64,000 nt of DNA from Loxodes magnus. Taxonomy: Eukaryota > Ciliophora > Karyorelictea > Loxodida > Loxodidae. The notes beneath the pieces are model-generated. The model did no database searches and had not been told where the DNA came from. It worked only from the letters and a program-made list of their open reading frames with translations. The translations under genes were made by a program, and so were the position numbers. The DNA is taken from NCBI GenBank assembly GCA_946699065.1, contig CAMPDV010001472.1:44109-108108 (forward strand), read 5' to 3'. Of this stretch, positions 53,801 to 62,525 are shown one piece after another (within the stretch, counting starts at the first letter, position 1; each line of letters begins with the position of its first letter).

Positions 53801-54447
53801 CGGTGAGACTATGGAACGTCAAGACAGGTACCTGTAAGACCATGAGTGGTCACACAGATTATGTATTATCTGTGGCTATATCCAGTGATTCAGAGTTCAT
53901 CGTATCGGGAAGTAGAGATGAGACGGTGAGACTATGGAACGTCAAGATAGGTACCTGTAAGACCATGAGTGGTCACACAAATTATGTATTATCTGTGGCT
54001 ATATCCAGTGATTCAGAGTTCATCGTATCGGGAAGTAGAGATGAGACGGTGAGACTATGGAACGTCAAGACAGGTACCTGTAAGACCATGAGTGGTCACA
54101 CAAATTATGTATGATCTGTGGCTATATCCAGTGATTCAGAGTTCATCGTATCGGGAAGTTATGATGAGACGGTGAGACTATGGAACGTCAAGACAGGTAC
54201 CTGTAAGACCATGAGTGGTCACACAAATTATGTATTATCTGTGGCTATATCCAGTGATTCAGAGTTCATCGTATCGGGAAGTAGAGATGAGACGGTGAGA
54301 CTATGGAACGTCAAGACAGGTACCTGTAAGACCATGAGTGGTCACATATATTCTGTATCATCTGTGGCTATATCCAGTGATTCAGAGTTCATCGTATCGG
54401 GAAGTAGAGATGAGACGGTGAGACTATGGAACGTCAAGACAGGTACC
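47785..54447 (+). CDS. Longest frame-coherent WD40 tract (about 54 blades) if TGA is sense
   Basis: Between two deletion units the WD40 frame runs about 54 units without any indel. The start given is the ATG in the upstream deletion unit, which has A at -3 and G at +4 and reads [11 protein letters not shown] into the WD40 frame. Across roughly 2,220 codons I count about 24 in-frame TGAs (about 12 at the YV-x-SV codon, 11 at the S-x-D codon, 1 at the VSGS glycine) and no TAA or TAG. If TGA is Trp this would be a protein of more than 50 blades, far beyond a single 7-blade propeller. If TGA is stop, it is a string of fragments of 1 to 8 blades. No signal peptide, membrane segment, NACHT or NB-ARC domain or other partner domain is visible. 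The right boundary is the next deletion, where the frame reads LRP then TGA. Whether it is expressed cannot be told. Confidence 0.3.
48091..48627 (+). CDS. Standard-code WD40 ORF, 178 codons (first of three identical copies)
   Basis: Four blades (TDYV, TDYV, TNYV, TNYV) with one DFKTG blade, bounded by TGA at both ends. Identical copies are at 49567-50103 and 54732-55268. Confidence 0.18.
   Translation: MAISSDSEFIVSGSYDETVRLWNVKTGTCKTMSGHTDYVLSVAISSDSEFIVSGSYDETVRLWNVKTGTCKTMSGHTDYVLSVAISSDSEFIVSGSYDETVRLWDFKTGTCKTMSGHTNYVLSVAISSDSEFIVSGSYDETVRLWNVKTGTCKTMSGHTNYVLSVAISSDSEFIVSGS
49567..50103 (+). CDS. Standard-code WD40 ORF, 178 codons (second identical copy)
   Basis: Same translation as 48091-48627, offset 1,476 bp, exactly 12 units. 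Confidence 0.18.
   Translation: MAISSDSEFIVSGSYDETVRLWNVKTGTCKTMSGHTDYVLSVAISSDSEFIVSGSYDETVRLWNVKTGTCKTMSGHTDYVLSVAISSDSEFIVSGSYDETVRLWDFKTGTCKTMSGHTNYVLSVAISSDSEFIVSGSYDETVRLWNVKTGTCKTMSGHTNYVLSVAISSDSEFIVSGS
50305..50916 (+). CDS. Standard-code WD40 ORF, 203 codons, 5 blades
   Basis: Loops TSYV, TSYV, TDYV, TDYV, TSYV. It is the second copy of a block that also begins at 48829 and at 55470; the three differ in where the first TGA falls (after 137, 203 and 258 codons), which shows TGA codons being exchanged for sense codons between duplicates. Confidence 0.2.
   Translation: MAISSDSEFIVSGSYDETVRLWNVKTGTCKTMSGHTSYVLSVAISSDSEFIVSGSRDETVRLWNVKTGTCKTMSGHTSYVLSVAISSDSEFIVSGSYDETVRLWNVKTGTCKTMSGHTDYVLSVAISSDSEFIVSGSRDETVRLWNVKTGTCKTMSGHTDYVLSVAISSDSEFIVSGSRDETVRLWNVKTGTCKTMSGHTSYV
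51079..51081 (+). other. TGA at the VSGS glycine codon (first of three)
   Basis: GGA is replaced by TGA in VSGS. The same change is at 56244-56246 and 59442-59444. The first two are orthologous positions of the large duplication; the third lies elsewhere. It is the rarest of the three TGA classes. Confidence 0.9.
52519..53130 (+). CDS. Standard-code WD40 ORF, 203 codons, 5 blades
   Basis: Loops TNYV, TSYV, TDYV, TSYV-YAV, TDYV, beginning with a DFKTG blade. It is a copy of the first part of 46124-47473, shifted by 6,395 bp; here a TGA at the fifth blade replaces the sense codon that keeps the upstream copy open. Confidence 0.2.
   Translation: MAISSDSEFIVSGSYDETVRLWDFKTGTCKTMSGHTNYVLSVAISSDSEFIVSGSRDETVRLWNVKTGTCKTMSGHTSYVLSVAISSDSEFIVSGSRDETVRLWNVKTGTCKTMSGHTDYVLSVAISSDSEFIVSGSYDETVRLWNVKTGTCKTMSGHTSYVYAVAISSDSEFIVSGSRDETVRLWNVKTGTCKTMSGHTDYV
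53134..54114 (+). CDS. Standard-code WD40 ORF, 326 codons, 8 blades
   Basis: Eight consecutive GH blades are open without recoding, the only other stretch besides 46124-47473 long enough for a 7-blade propeller under the standard code. Loop order is TDYV, TDYV, TDYV, TSYV, TNYV, TDYV, TNYV, TNYV, with one NVKIG blade. The last blades match the end of 46124-47473, shifted by 6,641 bp, so the two are duplicates. Both boundaries are TGA at the YV-x-SV codon; the frame itself continues on both sides. The GTG start is only the frame limit. Confidence 0.33.
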   Translation: MAISSDSEFIVSGSRDETVRLWNVKTGTCKTMSGHTDYVLSVAISSDSEFIVSGSRDETVRLWNVKTGTCKTMSGHTDYVLSVAISSDSEFIVSGSYDETVRLWNVKTGTCKTMSGHTDYVLSVAISSDSEFIVSGSRDETVRLWNVKTGTCKTMSGHTSYVLSVAISSDSEFIVSGSRDETVRLWNVKTGTCKTMSGHTNYVLSVAISSDSEFIVSGSRDETVRLWNVKTGTCKTMSGHTDYVLSVAISSDSEFIVSGSRDETVRLWNVKIGTCKTMSGHTNYVLSVAISSDSEFIVSGSRDETVRLWNVKTGTCKTMSGHTNYV

Positions 54448-57400
54448 TTAAGACCATGAGTGGTCACACTAGTTATGTATTATCTGTGGCTATATCCAGT
54501 GATTCAGAGTTCATCGTATCGGGAAGTTGAGATGAGACGGTGAGACTATGGAACGTCAAGACAGGTACCTGTAAGACCATGAGTGGTCACACAGATTATG
54601 TATTATCTGTGGCTATATCCAGTGATTCAGAGTTCATCGTATCGGGAAGTTGAGATGAGACGGTGAGACTATGGAACGTCAAGACAGGTACCTGTAAGAC
54701 CATGAGTGGTCACACAAATTATGTATGATCTGTGGCTATATCCAGTGATTCAGAGTTCATCGTATCGGGAAGTTATGATGAGACGGTGAGACTATGGAAC
54801 GTCAAGACAGGTACCTGTAAGACCATGAGTGGTCACACAGATTATGTATTATCTGTGGCTATATCCAGTGATTCAGAGTTCATCGTATCGGGAAGTTATG
54901 ATGAGACGGTGAGACTATGGAACGTCAAGACAGGTACCTGTAAGACCATGAGTGGTCACACAGATTATGTATTATCTGTGGCTATATCCAGTGATTCAGA
55001 GTTCATCGTATCGGGAAGTTATGATGAGACGGTGAGACTATGGGACTTCAAGACAGGTACCTGTAAGACCATGAGTGGTCACACAAATTATGTATTATCT
55101 GTGGCTATATCCAGTGATTCAGAGTTCATCGTATCGGGAAGTTATGATGAGACGGTGAGACTATGGAACGTCAAGACAGGTACCTGTAAGACCATGAGTG
55201 GTCACACAAATTATGTATTATCTGTGGCTATATCCAGTGATTCAGAGTTCATCGTATCGGGAAGTTGAGATGAGACGGTGAGACTATGGAACGTCAAGAC
55301 AGGTACCTGTAAGACCATGAGTGGTCACATATATTCTGTATCATCTGTGGCTATATCCAGTGATTCAGAGTTCATCGTATCGGGAAGTAGAGATAAGACT
55401 GTGAGACTATGGAACGTCAAGACAGGTACCTGTAAGACCATGAGTGGTCACATATATTCTGTATGATCTGTGGCTATATCCAGTGATTCAGAGTTCATCG
55501 TATCGGGAAGTTATGATGAGACGGTGAGACTATGGAACGTCAAGACAGGTACCTGTAAGACCATGAGTGGTCACACTAGTTATGTATTATCTGTGGCTAT
55601 ATCCAGTGATTCAGAGTTCATCGTATCGGGAAGTAGAGATGAGACGGTGAGACTATGGAACGTCAAGACAGGTACCTGTAAGACCATGAGTGGTCACACT
55701 AGTTATGTATTATCTGTGGCTATATCCAGTGATTCAGAGTTCATCGTATCGGGAAGTTATGATGAGACGGTGAGACTATGGAACGTCAAGACAGGTACCT
55801 GTAAGACCATGAGTGGTCACACAGATTATGTATTATCTGTGGCTATATCCAGTGATTCAGAGTTCATCGTATCGGGAAGTAGAGATGAGACGGTGAGACT
55901 ATGGAACGTCAAGACAGGTACCTGTAAGACCATGAGTGGTCACACAGATTATGTATTATCTGTGGCTATATCCAGTGATTCAGAGTTCATCGTATCGGGA
56001 AGTAGAGATGAGACGGTGAGACTATGGAACGTCAAGACAGGTACCTGTAAGACCATGAGTGGTCACACAAATTATGTATTATCTGTGGCTATATCCAGTG
56101 ATTCAGAGTTCATCGTATCGGGAAGTTATGATGAGACGGTGAGACTATGGAACGTCAAGACAGGTACCTGTAAGACCATGAGTGGTCACACAGATTATGT
56201 ATTATCTGTGGCTATATCCAGTGATTCAGAGTTCATCGTATCGTGAAGTAGAGATGAGACGGTGAGACTATGGAACGTCAAGACAGGTACCTGTAAGACC
56301 ATGAGTGGTCACACAAATTATGTATGATCTGTGGCTATATCCAGTGATTCAGAGTTCATCGTATCGGGAAGTTGAGATGAGACGGTGAGACTATGGAACG
56401 TCAAGACAGGTACCTGTAAGACCATGAGTGGTCACACAGATTATGTATTATCTGTGGCTATATCCAGTGATTCAGAGTTCATCGTATCGGGAAGTAAAGA
56501 TGAGACGGTGAGACTATGGAACGTCAAGACAGGTACCTGTAAGACCATGAGTGGTCACACAGATTATGTATTATCTGTGGCTATATCCAGTGATTCAGAG
56601 TTCATCGTATCGGGAAGTTGAGATGAGACGGTGAGACTATGGAACGTCAAGATAGGTACCTGTAAGACCATGAGTGGTCACACAGATTATGTATTATCTG
56701 TGGCTATATCCAGTGATTCAGAGTTCATCGTATCGGGAAGTTGAGATGAGACGGTGAGACTATGGAACGTCAAGACAGGTACCTGTAAGACCATGAGTGG
56801 TCACACAGATTATGTATTATCTGTGGCTATATCCAGTGATTCAGAGTTCATCGTATCGGGAAGTTGAGATGAGACGGTGAGACTATGGAACGTCAAGATA
56901 GGTACCTGTAAGACCATGAGTGGTCACACTAGCTATGTATATGCAGTGGCTATATCCAGTGATTCAGAGTTCATCGTATCGGGAAGTAGAGATAAGACTG
57001 TGAGACTATGGAACGTCAAGACAGGTACCTGTAAGACCATGAGTGGTCAAAAATATTCTGTATGATCTGTGGCTATATCCAGTGATTCAGAGTTCATCGT
57101 ATCGGGAAGTTATGATGAGACGGTGAGACTATGGAACGTCAAGACAGGTACCTGTAAGACCATGAGTGGTCACACAAATTATGTATTATCTGTGGCTATA
57201 TCCAGTGATTCAGAGTTCATCGTATCGGGAAGTTATGATGAGACGGTGAGACTATGGAACGTCAAGACAGGTACCTGTAAGACCATGAGTGGTCACACAA
57301 ATTATGTATTATCTGTGGCTATATCCAGTGATTCAGAGTTCATCGTATCGGGAAGTTGAGATGAGACGGTGAGACTATGGAACGTCAAGACAGGTACCTG

Positions 57401-60113
57401 TAAGACCATGAGTGGTCACACTAGTTATGTATTATCTGTGGCTATATCCAGTGATTCAGAGTTCATCGTATCGGGAAGTTGAGATAATACGGTGAGACTA
57501 TGGAACGTCAAGACAGGTACCTGTAAGACCATGAGTGGTCACATATATTCTGTATCATCTGTGGCTATATCCAGTGATTCAGAGTTCATCGTATCGGGAA
57601 GTAGAGATAATACGGTGAGACTATGGAACGTCAAGACAGGTACCTGTAAGACCATGAGTGGTCACACAAATTCTGTATGATCTGTGGCTATATCCAGTGA
57701 TTCAGAGTTCATCGTATCGGGAAGTAGAGATGAGACGGTGAGACTATGGAACGTCAAGACAGGTACCTGTAAGACCATGAGTGGTCACACTGATTCTGTA
57801 TGATCTGTGGCTATATCCAGTGATTCAGAGTTCATCGTATCGGGAAGTTGAGATGAGACGGTGAGACTATGGAACGTCAAGACAGGTACCTGTAAGACCA
57901 TGAGTGGTCACACTGATTATGTATTATCTGTGGCTATATCCAGTGATTCAGAGTTCATCGTATCGGGAAGTTGAGATGAGACGGTGAGACTATGGAACGT
58001 CAAGATAGGTACCTGTAAGACCATGAGTGGTCACACTAGCTATGTATATGCAGTGGCTATATCCAGTGATTCAGAGTTCATCGTATCGGGAAGTAGAGAT
58101 AAGACTGTGAGACTATGGAACGTCAAGACAGGTACCTGTAAGACCATGAGTGGTCAAAAATATTCTGTATGATCTGTGGCTATATCCAGTGATTCAGAGT
58201 TCATCGTATCGGGAAGTTATGATGAGACGGTGAGACTATGGAACGTCAAGACAGGTACCTGTAAGACCATGAGTGGTCACACAAATTATGTATGATCTGT
58301 GGCTATATCCAGTGATTCAGAGTTCATCGTATCGGGAAGTTGAGATAAGACTGTGAGACTATGGAACGTCAAGACAGGTACCTGTAAGACCATGAGTGGT
58401 CACACAAATTATGTATTATCTGTGGCTATATCCAGTGATTCAGAGTTCATCGTATCGGGAAGTAGAGATAAGACTGTGAGACTATGGAACGTCAAGACAG
58501 GTACCTGTAAGACCATGAGTGGTCACACTAGCTATGTATATGCAGTGGCTATATCCAGTGATTCAGAGTTCATCGTATCGGGAAGTAGAGATAAGACTGT
58601 GAGACTATGGAACGTCAAGACAGGTACCTGTAAGACCATGAGTGGTCAAAAATATTCTGTATGATCTGTGGCTATATCCAGTGATTCAGAGTTCATCGTA
58701 TCGGGAAGTTATGATGAGACGGTGAGACTATGGAACGTCAAGACAGGTACCTGTAAGACCATGAGTGGTCACACAAATTATGTATTATCTGTGGCTATAT
58801 CCAGTGATTCAGAGTTCATCGTATCGGGAAGTAGAGATGAGACGGTGAGACTATGGAACGTCAAGACAGGTACCTGTAAGACCATGAGTGGTCACACAAA
58901 TTATGTATTATCTGTGGCTATATCCAGTGATTCAGAGTTCATCGTATCGGGAAGTTGAGATGAGACGGTGAGACTATGGAACGTCAAGATAGGTACCTGT
59001 AAGACCATGAGTGGTCACATATATTCTGTATCATCTGTGGCTATATCCAGTGATTCAGAGTTCATCGTATCGGGAAGTTATGATGAGACGGTGAGACTAT
59101 GGAACGTCAAGACAGGTACCTGTAAGACCATGAGTGGTCACACAAATTATGTATGATCTGTGGCTATATCCAGTGATTCAGAGTTCATCGTATCGGGAAG
59201 TTATGATGAGACGGTGAGACTATGGAACGTCAAGACAGGTACCTGTAAGACCATGAGTGGTCACATATATTCTGTATCATCTGTGGCTATATCCAGTGAT
59301 TCAGAGTTCATCGTATCGGGAAGTTGAGATGAGACGGTGAGACTATGGAACGTCAAGACAGGTACCTGTAAGACCATGAGTGGTCACACAGATTATGTAT
59401 TATCTGTGGCTATATCCAGTGATTCAGAGTTCATCGTATCGTGAAGTAGAGATGAGACGGTGAGACTATGGAACGTCAAGACAGGTACCTGTAAGACCAT
59501 GAGTGGTCACACAAATTATGTATGATCTGTGGCTATATCCAGTGATTCAGAGTTCATCGTATCGGGAAGTTGAGATAATACGGTGAGACTATGGAACGTC
59601 AAGACAGGTACCTGTAAGACCATGAGTGGGCACATATATTCTGTATCATCTGTGGCTATATCCAGTGATTCAGAGTTCATCGTATCGGGAAGTAGAGATG
59701 AGACTGTGAGACTATGGAACGTCAAGACAGGTACCTGTAAGACCATGAGTGGTCACACAAATTATGTATTATCTGTGGCTATATCCAGTGATTCAGAGTT
59801 CATCGTATCGGGAAGTTGAGATGAGACGGTGAGACTATGGAACGTCAAGACAGGTACCTGTAAGACCATGAGTGGGCACATATATTCTGTATCATCTGTG
59901 GCTATATCCAGTGATTCAGAGTTCATCGTATCGGGAAGTTGAGATAATACGGTGAGACTATGGAACGTCAAGACAGGTACCTGTAAGACCATGAGTGGTC
60001 AAAAATATTCTGTATGATCTGTGGCTATATCAAGTGATTCAGAGTTCATCGTATCGGGAAGTTATGATGAGACGGTGAGACTATGGAACGTCAAACGTAC
60101 CTGTAAGACATGA
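54426..60113 (+). CDS. Second long frame-coherent WD40 tract (about 46 blades) if TGA is sense
   Basis: From the last deletion unit of the window, the WD40 frame stays in register to a degenerate unit at 60.1 kb, where a lost base turns ACC ATG into ACATGA. The tract is about 1,895 codons with roughly 30 in-frame TGAs and no TAA or TAG. It includes two of the three TGAs at the VSGS glycine codon (56244 and 59442). Several blades replace GH by GQ (QKYSV units), losing the conserved His. Reading TGA as Trp gives blades with YVWSV and GSWD, both normal WD40 text. Under the standard code the longest piece is 55470-56246. The start is the Kozak-like ATG in the deletion unit, overlapping the end of the preceding tract by 22 bp; this choice is speculative. 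Confidence 0.3.
54732..55268 (+). CDS. Standard-code WD40 ORF, 178 codons (third identical copy)
   Basis: Same translation as 48091-48627, offset 6,641 bp (54 units less one deletion base). Confidence 0.18.
   Translation: MAISSDSEFIVSGSYDETVRLWNVKTGTCKTMSGHTDYVLSVAISSDSEFIVSGSYDETVRLWNVKTGTCKTMSGHTDYVLSVAISSDSEFIVSGSYDETVRLWDFKTGTCKTMSGHTNYVLSVAISSDSEFIVSGSYDETVRLWNVKTGTCKTMSGHTNYVLSVAISSDSEFIVSGS
55470..56246 (+). CDS. Standard-code WD40 ORF, 258 codons, 6 blades, ending at a Gly-site TGA
   Basis: Six blades are open, with loops TSYV, TSYV, TDYV, TDYV, TNYV and TDYV. The ORF ends not at the two usual TGA sites but at a TGA replacing GGA in VSGS (56244-56246). The same substitution occurs 5,165 bp upstream at 51079 and again at 59442. 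The frame continues beyond. Confidence 0.25.
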   Translation: MAISSDSEFIVSGSYDETVRLWNVKTGTCKTMSGHTSYVLSVAISSDSEFIVSGSRDETVRLWNVKTGTCKTMSGHTSYVLSVAISSDSEFIVSGSYDETVRLWNVKTGTCKTMSGHTDYVLSVAISSDSEFIVSGSRDETVRLWNVKTGTCKTMSGHTDYVLSVAISSDSEFIVSGSRDETVRLWNVKTGTCKTMSGHTNYVLSVAISSDSEFIVSGSYDETVRLWNVKTGTCKTMSGHTDYVLSVAISSDSEFIVS

Positions 60114-60190
60114 GTGGGCACATATATTCTGTATCATCTGTGGCTATATGTGATTCAGAGTTCATCGTATGAGTAGAGATGAGACTGTGA
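60075..60190 (+). other. Degenerate unit with four small deletions (11 bp lost)
   Basis: Between successive GTGAGACTATGG anchors there are 112 bp in place of 123. Losses are 3 bases in AAGACAGGT, 1 base in ACCATG, 3 bases (CCA) before GTGATTC, and 4 bases in TCGGGAAGT. It also carries GGGCAC for GGTCAC. The frame is lost here. This is the most decayed unit of the window. Confidence 0.93.
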
Positions 60191-60432
60191 GACTATGGAA
60201 CGTCAAGACAGGTACCTGTAAGACCATGAGTGGTCACATATATTCTGTATCATCTGTGGCTATATCCAGTGATTCAGAGTTCATCGTATCGGGAAGTAGA
60301 GATGAGACTGTGAGACTATGGAACGTCAAGACAGGTACCTGTAAGACCATGAGTGGTCACATATATTCTGTATCATCTGTGGCTATATCCAGTGATTCAG
60401 AGTTCATCGTATCGGGAAGTAGAGATGAGACT

Positions 60433-60557
60433 GTGAGACTATGGAACGTCAAGACAGGTACCTGTAAGACCATGAGTGGTCACACAATATTCTGTATGAT
60501 CTGTGGCTATATCCAGTGATTCAGAGTTCATCGTATCGGGAAGTTGAGATGAGACGG
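60433..60557 (+). other. Unit with a 1-base insertion (frameshift)
   Basis: The anchor spacing is 124 bp; the extra base lies in CACACAATATTCTG near 60485, which moves the WD40 frame out of register. The ORF entering from 60169 therefore ends in a non-WD40 tail. Confidence 0.9.
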
Positions 60558-61785
60558 TGAGACTATGGAACGTCAAGACAGGTACCTGTAAGACCATGAG
60601 TGGTCAAATATATTCTGTATGATCTGTGGCTATATCCAGTGATTCAGAGTTCATCGTATCGGGAAGTTATGATGAGACGGTGAGACTATGGAACGTCAAG
60701 ACAGGTACCTGTAAGACCATGAGTGGTCAAAAATATTCTGTATGATCTGTGGCTATATCCAGTGATTCAGAGTTCATCGTATCGGGAAGTTATGATGAGA
60801 CGGTGAGACTATGGAACGTCAAGACAGGTACCTGTAAGACCATGAGTGGTCAAAAATATTCTGTATGATCTGTGGCTATATCCAGTGATTCAGAGTTCAT
60901 CGTATCGGGAAGTTATGATGAGACGGTGAGACTATGGAACGTCAAGACAGGTACCTGTAAGACCATGAGTGGTCACATATATTCTGTATCATCTGTGGCT
61001 ATATCCAGTGATTCAGAGTTCATCGTATCGGGAAGTAGAGATGAGACGGTGAGACTATGGAACGTCAAGACAGGTACCTGTAAGACCATGAGTGGTCACA
61101 CAAATTATGTATTATCTGTGGCTATATCCAGTGATTCAGAGTTCATCGTATCGGGAAGTTATGATGAGACGGTGAGACTATGGAACGTCAAGACAGGTAC
61201 CTGTAAGACCATGAGTGGTCACACAAATTATGTATGATCTGTGGCTATATCCAGTGATTCAGAGTTCATCGTATCGGGAAGTAGAGATAAGACTGTGAGA
61301 CTATGGAACGTCAAGACAGGTACCTGTAAGACCATGAGTGGTCAAAAATATTCTGTATGATCTGTGGCTATATCCAGTGATTCAGAGTTCATCGTATCGG
61401 GAAGTTATGATGAGACGGTGAGACTATGGAACGTCAAGACAGGTACCTGTAAGACCATGAGTGGTCACACTAGTTATGTATTATCTGTGGCTATATCCAG
61501 TGATTCAGAGTTCATCGTATCGGGAAGTTATGATGAGACGGTGAGACTATGGAACGTCAAGACAGGTACCTGTAAGACCATGAGTGGTCTCACAAATTCT
61601 GTATGATCTGTGGCTATATCCAGTGATTCAGAGTTCATCGTATCGGGAAGTTGAGATGAGACGGTGAGACTATGGAACGTCAAGACAGGTACCTGTAAGA
61701 CCATGAGTGGTCACACTAGTTATGTATTATCTGTGGCTATATCCAGTGATTCAGAGTTCATCGTATCGGGAAGTTATGATGAGAC

Positions 61786-61797
61786 GGTGAGGACTAT
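61786..61797 (+). other. 1-base insertion (GTGAGGACTATGG)
   Basis: One extra G relative to GTGAGACTATGG; shifts the WD40 frame by one. Private to this unit. Confidence 0.9.
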
Positions 61798-62525
61798 GGA
61801 ACGTCAAGACAGGTACCTGTAAGACCATGAGTGGTCACACAGATTATGTATTATCTGTGGCTATATCCAGTGATTCAGAGTTCATCGTATCGGGAAGTTA
61901 TGATGAGACGGTGAGACTATGGAACGTCAAGACAGGTACCTGTAAGACCATGAGTGGTCACACAAATTATGTATTATCTGTGGCTATATCCAGTGATTCA
62001 GAGTTCATCGTATCGGGAAGTAGAGATAATACGGTGAGACTATGGAACGTCAAGACAGGTACCTGTAAGACCATGAGTGGTCACACAAATTCTGTATGAT
62101 CTGTGGCTATATCCAGTGATTCAGAGTTCATCGTATCGGGAAGTAGAGATGAGACGGTGAGACTATGGAACGTCAAGACAGGTACCTGTAAGACCATGAG
62201 TGGTCACATATATTCTGTATCATCTGTGGCTATATCCAGTGATTCAGAGTTCATCGTATCGGGAAGTAGAGATGAGACGGTGAGACTATGGAACGTCAAG
62301 ACAGGTACCTGTAAGACCATGAGTGGTCACACTGATTCTGTATGATCTGTGGCTATATCCAGTGATTCAGAGTTCATCGTATCGGGAAGTTGAGATGAGA
62401 CGGTGAGACTATGGAACGTCAAGACAGGTACCTGTAAGACCATGAGTGGTCACACAGATTATGTATTATCTGTGGCTATATCCAGTGATTCAGAGTTCAT
62501 CGTATCGGGAAGTTGAGATGAGACG

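Larger units (their letters stand above)
1..54459 (+). other. 85 identical 1-base deletion units (frameshift, AflII-creating)
   Basis: CCTGTAAG is replaced by CCTTAAG, giving 122-bp units. First T of TTAAG is at: 41, 286, 1023, 1760, 3604, 3849, 4094, 6061, 6306, 7043, 7780, 9624, 9869, 10114, 11343, 11588, 12325, 13062, 14785, 15030, 15275, 16258, 17364, 18101, 19084, 19821, 20558, 20680, 21048, 21908, 24736, 24981, 25595, 26209, 26454, 26699, 26944, 27189, 27434, 28540, 28785, 29645, 30013, 30258, 30503, 30748, 31362, 31853, 31975, 32835, 33326, 33694, 33939, 34184, 34798, 34920, 35780, 36271, 36639, 36884, 37129, 37374, 37988, 38848, 39462, 39707, 40075, 40320, 40442, 40810, 41178, 41423, 41791, 42036, 42281, 42649, 42894, 44000, 44368, 44613, 45227, 45472, 45594, 47807, 54448. 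Most are followed by the TDYVL loop, so one ancestral haplotype was propagated. Confidence 0.95.
52260..57305 (+). repeat. Large duplication, right copy
   Basis: Partner of about 45865-52140. It shares rare markers: the K-D-E blade (AAA at 51331 and 56496), the Gly-site TGA (51079 and 56244), the QKYSV blade and the near-solitary deletion units at 47807 and 54448. It lacks the 12-unit doubling. Confidence 0.8.

Noticed and set aside
1-54459. Programmed -1 frameshifting at the deletion units
   Set aside because: GGTACCTTAAG is not a recognised slippery heptamer and there is no following structure distinct from that of regular units.
1-54459. Deletion units as random sequencing errors
   Set aside because: The same base is missing 85 times, in a linked haplotype, at positions conserved between higher-order copies, and not in a homopolymer. 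A systematic polishing artefact remains possible and is listed as a check.
59516-59992. Two 76-codon antisense ORFs (59516-59746 and 59762-59992, minus strand)
   Set aside because: They are antisense shadows of IYSV-type units, with no recognisable domain, and arise only where the unit variant lacks the antisense stop.
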